Source: Yersinia proxima
GTDB lineage: Bacteria; Pseudomonadota; Gammaproteobacteria; Enterobacterales; Enterobacteriaceae
Direction: 5' to 3'
Assembly: GCF_902170785.1 (NCBI RefSeq)
Contig: NZ_CABHYG010000016.1
Span: forward strand, 124,001 to 188,000
DNA length: 64,000 nucleotides
Shown here: piece by piece, positions 57,999-64,000 of the stretch
How positions within the stretch are numbered: the first letter of the stretch is position 1
Layout of the letters: each line of letters begins with the position of its first letter
The notes under the pieces: model-generated
The model's input: only the letters and a program-made list of their open reading frames with translations
The model's database searches: none
What the model was told of the DNA's origin: nothing
Position numbers and translations under genes: made by a program

Positions 57999-58050
57999 AC
58001 AGAAAGACTGATTTCAGAGACAAAATCGGGACGCCAACTCTCTAAGCCTT

Positions 58051-58105
58051 CTGACAAAATTGTCAGAGAGCCGTCAGTCTGATGTCAGCCTACCTGCGCC
58101 AGAAT
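58051..58105 (+). promoter_or_regulatory. Second copy of the CTGACA/TGTCAG/CGTCAG operator with -10
   Basis: CTGACA-N4-TGTCAG at 58051-58066, CGTCAG at 58072, CTGATG at 58079, and CAGAAT at 58100-58105, spaced exactly as in the cupin promoter. The flavodoxin gene starts 42 bases later. Confidence 0.68.
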
Positions 58106-58146
58106 TACTGCTAAGACTAACCACTGCTGATTGAAGGAATGAAACA

Positions 58147-58803
58147 GTGAGAATAAAAAAGGTATTTAGCGGGTTTCTGGCGATGATTATCATGGGGCTT
58201 CTGGGACACCCCGCGTTCGCATCAGAGGATTCATCCACACAATCTCGCACGCTGATTATCTATTTTTCCCAGCCCGAGGAAATGAAACCTGATGCCGTAG
58301 ACGGTTTTTCCGGGGCCAGCGTATTACAAAAAAACACGCCGAAGACCGGCAGCACTCAGTTTGTTGCGCAGCTAATTCAAGAGCAGACTCACGGCGATCT
58401 GTTTCGCATTGAAACCGCCACTCCCTACCCTCGCCAGCATGATGCACTTTTACGCGTTGCCGAAAAGGAACAGCAAACTAAAGCCAGGCCCTCACTAAAA
58501 ACGCCGCTCCCCGACCTGAGCGATTACGATATCATTTACGTTGGTTATCCCATCTGGTGGTATACCATGCCAATGGTGATATATAGCCTCTTTGAGCAAA
58601 ATGACTTTGCCGGTAAAACGGTCATTCCCTTTACCACCCATGGAGGCAGCCGTTTAGCCGACTCTCTGCGAGAAATTGCCCGCATGCAACCACAGGCCAA
58701 ATTAGTCACTCGTGCGCTCTCGATCTCACGCAATGATATTTCAGGCCCTGACGTACCCGCGCAGGTTGAGCAATGGGTAAAACAAGTCCAGCCACAGCGT
58801 TAA
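58147..58803 (+). CDS. Exported flavodoxin-family protein
   Basis: A 218-residue flavodoxin-fold protein with a signal peptide (FLAMIIMGLLGHPAFA), so it would act in the periplasm. The FMN phosphate-loop region (LIIYFSQPEE...GSTQFVAQ) carries a 30-residue insertion, as in one bacterial flavodoxin subfamily. IYVGYPIWWYTMPMVIY and PFTTHGGSRL form the isoalloxazine side. The start is GTG at 58147 after AAGGAA. The membrane cytochrome follows 9 bases later, suggesting electron transfer between the two. Confidence 0.86.
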   Translation: MRIKKVFSGFLAMIIMGLLGHPAFASEDSSTQSRTLIIYFSQPEEMKPDAVDGFSGASVLQKNTPKTGSTQFVAQLIQEQTHGDLFRIETATPYPRQHDALLRVAEKEQQTKARPSLKTPLPDLSDYDIIYVGYPIWWYTMPMVIYSLFEQNDFAGKTVIPFTTHGGSRLADSLREIARMQPQAKLVTRALSISRNDISGPDVPAQVEQWVKQVQPQR

Positions 58804-58812
58804 TCCATCGAC

Positions 58813-59505
58813 ATGAAGAAAATTTATATTTTCCAGGTCATGCAGGATACGCTGATGACTTTACTTCTACTGGTACTGATGGGGTTTCACCTTCACGGTG
58901 AAATCGTACATGAATGGGCGGGTATTATTTTTACGCTGCTCATCATTTTGCATTTATACCTTAACAGGCATCGCTTGTGGTCACTGTCGCCAAATATTCC
59001 TTTAACGATGCAAATAGTTAACAGAGTCATTAATGCAGTGACATTCGTTATCATCCTGACCGCTATTGTCTCTGGCATGATGCTGTCCCGTCATATCCTT
59101 CTGGAGCTGCCGTTCCACAACCCGGCGAGCTGGGTCAGAAAAGTACACATGACGTCGGTCCACTGGGGAATGCTCATTCTGGCGCTACATATCGGGTTGC
59201 ACTGGAAAATGCTGGCAACGTTTCTCTGCCGGATCCTGAACATCCCCGGCAACTCACACTTTGCAAATGTCATTATGCCGGGGATTTTTTCGATAATCGC
59301 ATTACTGGGATTGTACTGGTTACTGAACCAGGACTATCTCGATTATTTGCTGATGAAGGTAGATTTTTCCTTTTTCGATTACGATGAATCTGCCCTTCTT
59401 TTTTATTTACGCTACCTATCCATTATTGTTTTATTTTCATTAATTACGCGCTTTTTACTTTGGTTTCTTATTTTTAGAAAATGTAAAGCGATGTCGCCAC
59501 AATAG
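58813..59505 (+). CDS. DUF4405-type membrane cytochrome b protein
   Basis: A 230-residue inner-membrane protein with about six hydrophobic helices. The N-terminal half (LLLVLMGFHLHGEIVHEWAG, IILHLYLNRHR) is the pattern of the flavinylation-associated cytochrome domain DUF4405. Further paired histidines (VRKVHMTSVHWGM, LALHIGLHW) could ligate heme. Directly after an exported flavodoxin, it probably carries electrons across the membrane to or from periplasmic flavin. Confidence 0.78.
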   Translation: MKKIYIFQVMQDTLMTLLLLVLMGFHLHGEIVHEWAGIIFTLLIILHLYLNRHRLWSLSPNIPLTMQIVNRVINAVTFVIILTAIVSGMMLSRHILLELPFHNPASWVRKVHMTSVHWGMLILALHIGLHWKMLATFLCRILNIPGNSHFANVIMPGIFSIIALLGLYWLLNQDYLDYLLMKVDFSFFDYDESALLFYLRYLSIIVLFSLITRFLLWFLIFRKCKAMSPQ

Positions 59506-59512
59506 GGGTTAA

Positions 59513-59567
59513 CTGACAGAATTGTCAGGCTGGCGTCAGTCTGACGACATGTCATCCTTATTAGAAT
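59513..59567 (+). promoter_or_regulatory. Third copy of the operator with -10
   Basis: CTGACA-N4-TGTCAG at 59513-59528, CGTCAG-T-CTGACG at 59534-59546 and TAGAAT at 59562-59567, base for base the geometry of the 48963 copy. It begins 8 bases after the cytochrome gene stop. It would drive the broken cupin/CMD remnant and the second flavodoxin. Confidence 0.7.
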
Positions 59568-59609
59568 CATTGCAAATCCTCCCCTTCATCGTAGATAAGG
59601 ACGCTTTGC

Positions 59610-59893
59610 GTGATCAGACATTTACGTTACCTCGGGCTTTCACTGCCCCTCTTCACATTTTCATCCTGGGCAGCGGAGCAAAATCCCGCTGTCCATATCT
59701 CTCCCGCTGGAAGTCAGAACGCGGTTATGGGCCAGCGGAGAACTTTACCTGTCGCGTTCTGGTTGATTCTCTCTTTAAACCGGATAACGACATCCGTGGT
59801 CGCCAACTGGCACAGGTTCTGCGTGAACATAGTGAAAATGATGCGGCTACGCGGGCAGAAAAGGCGCTGCAACAGGCGCTCTCAAACAATTAG
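59610..59893 (+). pseudogene. Degenerate cupin-CMD gene pair fused by deletion
   Basis: The start context (AAGGACGC, GTG, VIRHLRYLGLSLPLF) and ISPAGSQNAV match the cupin at 49063. A frameshift occurs near 59730. The other frame continues ENFTCRVLVDSLFKPDND, again cupin. From about 59800 the sequence jumps to the CMD C-terminus (RQLAQVLREHSENDAATRAE, KALQQAL). So a second cupin-CMD copy has lost roughly 0.8 kb plus one base. Confidence 0.85.
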
Positions 59894-59902
59894 GAGTTGA
59901 TT

Positions 59903-60487
59903 ATGGAACATGATCCCACCCGCAGAATGTTGATTACCGCACTTGCCGGGCTCACGCTGGCGAACGTTTCCCTGGCATCAGCAACCACCGGAAACGCAAA
60001 CTTGCAGGGTAAAATCCGTATTCTGGTGGCGTACTTTTCTCGCAGCGGTAACACTCGGGTGATTGCGGGCGTCATTCACCGCAGCCTGAACACCGATCTG
60101 TTTGAAATCGAACCGACCGCACCTTATCCGGAAGACTATTTTCAGACTGTTGAACAGGCGAAAAATGAGCGTGAACGGGGAATAAAACCCGTATTAAAAA
60201 ATAGCGTCGCAGATATCTCACGTTATGAGACCGTATATTTAGGCTTTCCGATCTGGGGGACCAGCGTGCCGCCCGTAGTGCAAGCATTTCTCAGCAGCCA
60301 CAACCTTGCGGGCAAATTACTCATCCCCTTCATTACTCACGGCGGCTACGGTAAAGGAGACAGCGACGACATCCTTGCCAGTCTCGCCCCAACAGCCCGC
60401 CGGGAAAAACCGCTAGTCATTGAATGCGACCAGGAGCGTAGAACCACAGAAACGGTCACCAGTTGGTTAGAGACGATACGCAGCTAG
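59903..60487 (+). CDS. Exported flavodoxin-family protein (twin-arginine-like signal)
   Basis: A 194-residue flavodoxin. The N-terminus [20 protein letters not shown] has an RR-containing signal, consistent with Tat export of a cofactor-loaded protein. The phosphate loop is canonical ([13 protein letters not shown]), with [16 protein letters not shown] and [12 protein letters not shown] following. The ATG at 59903 follows AGGAGTTG. It is separated by 9 bases from the broken cupin/CMD remnant and would be expressed from the 59513 promoter. Its end abuts integrase-derived sequence. Confidence 0.87.
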   Translation: MEHDPTRRMLITALAGLTLANVSLASATTGNANLQGKIRILVAYFSRSGNTRVIAGVIHRSLNTDLFEIEPTAPYPEDYFQTVEQAKNERERGIKPVLKNSVADISRYETVYLGFPIWGTSVPPVVQAFLSSHNLAGKLLIPFITHGGYGKGDSDDILASLAPTARREKPLVIECDQERRTTETVTSWLETIRS

Positions 60488-60504
60488 AGCGCTTGGGTGA
60501 TTTC

Positions 60505-60681
60505 CCTGACGTGACATTTGATGATGCCCAGGAGATGGGCGGGTGGGAATCAATCGAAATGGTGTGTCGATATGCTCACTTGTCGCCAAACCATCTAACT
60601 GAGCATGCGCGTAAAATTGACGAAGTGATGGGAATTAATGTCACTAATCTGGCACTTTTAAAAAAGGTTGCTGATAATTAG
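60505..60681 (+). pseudogene. Second tyrosine-integrase C-terminal remnant
   Basis: [20 protein letters not shown] and [18 protein letters not shown] followed by a stop: the final box of a phage/island integrase including the catalytic tyrosine region (RYAHLS). The N-terminal and core domains are missing. It differs clearly in nucleotide sequence from the fragment at 57.85 kb, so the two are separate remnants. Bases 60682-60857 hold no gene. Confidence 0.82.
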
Positions 60682-60857
60682 GGGGTAAACAGAGGGTAAC
60701 TTATTGATTTCCCTACAGGATTCGAATACAGACCCTACAACCCTTGTTATTACAGCATTTTTATCTGTTCGAAAAACGCCGGAGCCCCCAATTAGGCCCC
60801 CAATCATATTTTGCTGAAAACATCAGCGATTTCGAACCCGGTGATTGTAACGATGAA

Positions 60858-62015
60858 CTACCGCGCTGCCAACATCCCCGGATAATGTTTAGCAATAATA
60901 TCATTCAGCTTATCAACCAATTCAGGTTGTTTAAACATGATATGCGCTGTTCCCTTCTGAAAGTATTTTATCGTAAACATCTCATCCTCATACCGGGTGC
61001 TGTGCCGGTCCTCATAGATATGATCGCCCAGACGACTGGTAACGTCAGCGCGACTGTCAGGAATGGGCTGACCATCAAGGAGCATCAGCATGCGTTCAAG
61101 GTCCGCTAACCGGTCACGTTGTCGACCCCAGTTAAGCCCAAATCCCCACCGGTCACACTTGACCAGTCCAGTCACGATGATTTTCTTGCCAAACTTGCAG
61201 GGGTTGTTCGTCTTAAAATCCCAGCTCAGGCCTTTAAATACGTTGATGGCACCCCGTTCAAATACGTCACATTTACTCTGATGCAACTGCTCAAACGTAC
61301 TGAGAATATTGGCTTCGCTGACGGCAGGAATGTTATCTCCCTCAAGGTTTCTGTACCACTGGTCACGTGCCTGGGCGTCCATCAGGCTCAGCATCCCTGA
61401 TTTTTTCATCAGGTCTCGCCATATACCGCGATCGAGATTGCAGGTAATCACTTTCATGACTGTTTCTGCTTTCTCCATGAACCAGCAGCCAGTACGGAAG
61501 TCTTGTCGCATGGCCCAGTCCTTTGCAATTCCACCGCCAATGCTGTTGGTGATGGCCGAGATATCCTCAAGCTGGTGGATAAGTGCTTCAATCTGCACCA
61601 ACGCGGTGTTACGCCCGGTGATGATACGTTCAATGCTGGTGGAGCAGATAACATCGGTGTGGTCAGTCAGGACGTTGGGGGTTTCAATAACTGTATTCAA
61701 TGCAGTTAACATAGCGGGGTTCCTTAGAAACAAAATATCCGCATCACAGGTAAAACCCCCGTGCTGGACAGTCACGCAGTGCTGACGGCGCTGATCGAGT
61801 TCACCGGAACGCAGGCAGGCTTCCAGGTGTTGAATCAGTACAGGGAACACGGTATCCAACGTTTGGAGGATATCTGGGGCGAATGTGCCGACAACACCGG
61901 TACGGTCAGCCAGAAAGTGCAGATGCGTTCCCTCCTGAACCAGTCGGGCTCCCAACCGCGGCGTAATATCACATTGCAGGCCCCATGCCGGGGCGGTGGT
62001 AATGTTGTTATCCAT
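60858..62015 (-). CDS. CbeA/YeeU-type antitoxin fused to a DUF4942 protein
   Basis: A 385-residue fusion. Residues 1 to about 93 (WGLQCDITPRLGARLVQEGT, LHFLADRTG, SGELDQRRQH, FTCDAD) match the YeeU/CbeA antitoxin that stabilises MreB/FtsZ filaments against CbtA. The final 15-20 residues of the antitoxin family are missing. The frame then runs through ILFLRNPA, which includes an AAGGAA ribosome-binding-like sequence, into M102 and a complete DUF4942 protein (SIGGGIAKDWAMRQDFRTGC, RWGFGLNWGRQRDRLADLER). DUF4942 has no known function. The ATG at 62015 is one base after the toxin stop. Confidence 0.82.
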   Translation of the reverse strand: MDNNITTAPAWGLQCDITPRLGARLVQEGTHLHFLADRTGVVGTFAPDILQTLDTVFPVLIQHLEACLRSGELDQRRQHCVTVQHGGFTCDADILFLRNPAMLTALNTVIETPNVLTDHTDVICSTSIERIITGRNTALVQIEALIHQLEDISAITNSIGGGIAKDWAMRQDFRTGCWFMEKAETVMKVITCNLDRGIWRDLMKKSGMLSLMDAQARDQWYRNLEGDNIPAVSEANILSTFEQLHQSKCDVFERGAINVFKGLSWDFKTNNPCKFGKKIIVTGLVKCDRWGFGLNWGRQRDRLADLERMLMLLDGQPIPDSRADVTSRLGDHIYEDRHSTRYEDEMFTIKYFQKGTAHIMFKQPELVDKLNDIIAKHYPGMLAAR

Positions 62016-62016
62016 G

Positions 62017-62388
62017 CTAAATTTTTCTCTGTGGTTTAATAGGGTTGAGGGACTCGGTTGGGTAGAGCAAAGTGGGCGGAAAATGTGCTCGCCATAGCCC
62101 CGCAGCCTGGCGTGCGCGGGCGATATCACCCTTGTTCAGCATCGGGTTTTGCACCAGTGCGCTGAACCCGGCACGGCCAATACGCACTAATGCATATTTT
62201 TCAACCAGGGCATTGACGGTATCGCCCACTGAAATCCCTTGTTCTATCTGTTGCGCAATCACCTGTTCATCGTGATAGGGCGTATCGTTGAGGCTCAGGC
62301 CGTAGTGGTGCTCCAGCAGGAAAGCGAGCAGTTGTTGATAAATAGCAGATACGGGCAATGCACCCGCTGCTGTGGGGTGTGGTTTCAT
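62017..62388 (-). CDS. cbtA: CbtA/YeeV/YkfI-family type IV toxin
   Basis: CbtA-family toxins inhibit cell division and shape by acting on FtsZ and MreB. The 123-residue protein is highly characteristic: LLAFLLEHHYGLSLNDTPYH, IEQGISVGDTVNALVEKYAL, VRIGRAGF and DIARARQAAGLW. It is intact. In E. coli the antitoxin gene precedes the toxin; here the toxin comes first and the antitoxin moiety follows as part of a fusion. Confidence 0.9.
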   Translation of the reverse strand: MKPHPTAAGALPVSAIYQQLLAFLLEHHYGLSLNDTPYHDEQVIAQQIEQGISVGDTVNALVEKYALVRIGRAGFSALVQNPMLNKGDIARARQAAGLWRAHFPPTLLYPTESLNPIKPQRKI

Positions 62389-62549
62389 GGGGATGTTCTC
62401 AATGTGGATGGCGTTGAATTACGTCAGGAGACGAGCGGTGTTACCACTTAGTTTGATGTACGTTTTGTCTCACCAGTCGAACGTGGCGAAACCGGGCAAC
62501 ATATCTCCCAGAGCATCAATATACAGGTAGGTTAGCCCATGATGTTTCA

Positions 62550-63035
62550 TTAATGTGGTAACCAGCCGCGTTCAGCAAATGACACGATATCCAGGCCGCC
62601 AACAACCATGTGATCCAGTACTCTCACATCAACCAATTCCAGCGCCGTCTTTATCCTGTCGGTTATCTGTCTATCGGTCTGACTGGGCTCGGCCAACTGG
62701 GACGGATGGTTGTGCGCCAGTACGGCACTCGCCGCATTGTGCTTCATGGCCGACTTCACCAACTCACGCGGGTGAACGGTAGTACTGTTGATAGTGCCGG
62801 TAAACAACGTCTCTTGAGCCAGCAGACGGTTTTGATTGTCGAGCCACAGCACGATGAAGACTTCGCGCTCGAGCCCGGTCAGATGCAGGCGTAGCCAGTC
62901 GCGGGTCACGTGGGTGGAGGTAAACGAGACACCCGGCTCCCGCAACTGTTTTGCCAGCAGGTTCAGGGCACGTCGGATAGTGCGTTGTTCGCCGGGTGAC
63001 ATTCCTGCCACTGTTGGAGATAACGTTATTTTCAT
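62550..63035 (-). CDS. RadC-family JAB-domain protein (YeeS/YkfG-like)
   Basis: A 161-residue mobile-element RadC homologue. The JAMM metal motif is complete (VLAHNHPSQLAEPSQTD) and ETLFTGTINSTTVHPRELVK is conserved. It is common in CP4-type islands between klcA and the yeeU/yeeV genes; function unproven. The ATG at 63035 follows AAGGACC. The 161 bases between it and cbtA, where E. coli islands carry yeeT (DUF987), contain no intact gene. Confidence 0.9.
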   Translation of the reverse strand: MKITLSPTVAGMSPGEQRTIRRALNLLAKQLREPGVSFTSTHVTRDWLRLHLTGLEREVFIVLWLDNQNRLLAQETLFTGTINSTTVHPRELVKSAMKHNAASAVLAHNHPSQLAEPSQTDRQITDRIKTALELVDVRVLDHMVVGGLDIVSFAERGWLPH

Positions 63036-63054
63036 GGTGAGAGGTCCTTGTTGC

Positions 63055-63486
63055 TCAGTCAATCAGGGAGAAAATGGCGTGGCTTTCGGGGTGGTGCAGT
63101 GCGTATTCCCGTAGCCAGTAGAAGTGTTCGGTCATGGTCTCGCTCTCGGTGCTGCAGGCACAGTGGCTGTAGACCATCAGGCAGGCAGTGATACCCACCG
63201 CTTCACGACCGACGGTGGCCCCATTACCATTGAGTGCGTTAAACAATACGTAGTCTTGCTCCGTGCCCGGTACCATAAATACCCCGCCGTTGGGCAAGGT
63301 GTAGAAGTCCCAGAAGTCGCCGTGGTAGTCGTCGCACAATCGGTCCAGCCAACGAAAAACCTGTGGTTCAATCAACGCCCATTTGGGCACCTGACCAAAG
63401 TATTTTGGCCAAAAATGGATGCGATGAGAGTCGGCAACCGGAGTGGCGGTTAGTGTGTCCGCCTGAGCTGGGGTTGGAGTACTCAT
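63055..63486 (-). CDS. klcA: Antirestriction protein KlcA/ArdB family
   Basis: A 143-residue ArdB/KlcA-type protein, which protects incoming DNA from type I restriction. Family blocks: RIHFWPKYFGQVPKWALIEP, YHGDFWDFYTLPNGGVFMVP and NGATVGREAVGITACLMVYS. Nineteen bases upstream of radC, as in plasmids and genomic islands. Confidence 0.9.
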   Translation of the reverse strand: MSTPTPAQADTLTATPVADSHRIHFWPKYFGQVPKWALIEPQVFRWLDRLCDDYHGDFWDFYTLPNGGVFMVPGTEQDYVLFNALNGNGATVGREAVGITACLMVYSHCACSTESETMTEHFYWLREYALHHPESHAIFSLID

Positions 63487-63524
63487 GAGTAATATCCTTC
63501 TTTATATGGGGATAAATAGCAAAA

Positions 63525-63553
63525 CAGGCCCCTCCGGAAAACCGGGGAGCCTG
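63525..63553 (-). terminator. Hairpin upstream of klcA
   Basis: CAGGC...GCCTG arms with a GC-rich inner stem; on the minus strand TTTTGC follows. It may terminate upstream transcription or structure the klcA leader. Confidence 0.5.
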
Positions 63554-63642
63554 CTTATGGAATGGGTAAAGAATGTGGCTTAATATTTAAAGTCGTGAGT
63601 GAAGGTAGAACACGGGAGAGGCAGCATCTCTTAGATTAAAAA

Positions 63643-63665
63643 CCCGTTATCGTGGGGATAACGGG
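63643..63665 (-). terminator. Rho-independent terminator after the DUF932 gene
   Basis: CCCGTTATC / GATAACGGG, perfect 9-bp stem with a 5-base loop, followed on the minus strand by TTTTTAATC. The rest of the 360-base DUF932-klcA spacer shows no gene. Confidence 0.85.
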
Positions 63666-63846
63666 CGGTGGTTTTCCCTGAATATTGGCATAACGCCTGT
63701 GCCTGACCGCTGTTTTAAAAACCTTTTGCTGACAGGTAACCCTATCAATTTTATCGATGGGTAAAGAGAAAAGATAATGGGTTGTGCAGATCAATAACGC
63801 GAAACCGATCGTTGAAATCGATCGTCACCGAAGCCGTGAGGCTGGG

Positions 63847-64000
63847 TCACGCCACTGCCTGTTTAAGCTGTTCAGCCATGACCCACAGCGCCCGATTGAG
63901 TTTGATGTCACCATCAATACCATTGATAGCACGGGTTTGTGCCCGTTTGCCTGTGGCGCTGCGACCCGATAATCCCCCTTTGCTCAGATTTTCTTGCACA
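63847..64000 (-). CDS. DUF932 (YfjQ/YafZ-like) island protein, C-terminal part
   Basis: The last 50 codons of a minus-strand gene entering from beyond the window. QENLSKGGLSGRSATGKRAQ and DIKLNRALWVMAE match the C-terminus of the YfjQ/DUF932 proteins found upstream of klcA in CP4-like prophages and pathogenicity islands. Function unknown. Confidence 0.8.
   Translation of the reverse strand, partial: VQENLSKGGLSGRSATGKRAQTRAINGIDGDIKLNRALWVMAEQLKQAVA

Noticed and set aside
60715..60760. tRNA-like sequence (GGATTCGAA) after the second integrase remnant
   Set aside because: The minus strand has a TTCGAATCC-like T-loop, but the flanking bases do not form the T-stem and no acceptor stem could be folded. 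More likely island-end debris than a tRNA gene.

Overview
The window is a chromosomal segment from a motile enterobacterium (Enterobacterales). The flagellar, chemotaxis and SrfABC proteins are closest to enteric families and base composition is moderate. I cannot fix the genus; a Yersiniaceae- or Budviciaceae-type genome fits, but the usual Yersinia inv gene is not next to flhE or flgN here.

1-33.9 kb is a large flagellar and chemotaxis block. On the + strand are the end of an MCP gene, cheR-cheB-cheY-cheZ and flhB-flhA-flhE. Then come fliD-fliS-fliT (-) diverging from fliC (+), an MCP-cheW-cheA-motB-motA-flhC-flhD run (-), a lone fliA (-), a second MCP (-), flgL-flgK (-), flgB-flgJ (-), and flgA, flgM, flgN (+). 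The E. coli-type string flhDC-motAB-cheAW-MCP-cheRBYZ-flhBAE is split and inverted around fliC/fliDST. Sigma-28 (FliA) promoters of local form TTTAGTTT-N11-ACCGATA are readable before fliD, flgK, flgM and one MCP gene, with weaker candidates before fliC, srfA and another MCP gene. The fliE-fliR block is outside the window.

34-44 kb is srfA-srfB-srfC followed by two more MCP genes. SrfB carries actin/Hsp70-type ATP-binding motifs and SrfC a variant P-loop, suggesting an envelope-associated machine co-inherited with motility.

44-55 kb is accessory metabolism and stress response: a Bcr/CflA exporter, a secreted hydrolase, an OmpR-family two-component system, exported cupin, carboxymuconolactone-decarboxylase-like and hydrolase proteins, an aldo/keto reductase, an EthD-like protein, a LysR regulator and an Old Yellow Enzyme. 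A repeated element (CTGACA-N4-TGTCAG-N5-CGTCAG-N-CTGACG-like) precedes the cupin operon and recurs twice at 58-59.5 kb, each time with a matching -10-like hexamer at the same distance. Related half-sites lie before the response regulator. I infer a local regulon.

55-60.7 kb holds an autotransporter, an integrase remnant fused to a duplicated piece of the kinase gene tail, two exported flavodoxins, a DUF4405 membrane cytochrome, a degraded cupin/CMD pseudogene and a second integrase tail. It looks like a diverged, eroded second copy of part of the 47-50 kb locus.

60.8-64 kb is the edge of a CP4-like genomic island: a DUF932 gene (partial), klcA/ardB, a yeeS-type radC, a CbtA-family toxin, and a CbeA-type antitoxin fused in frame to a DUF4942 protein. 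The toxin-first order and the fusion differ from the E. coli arrangement. I saw no rRNA, tRNA, CRISPR array or intact insertion sequence.
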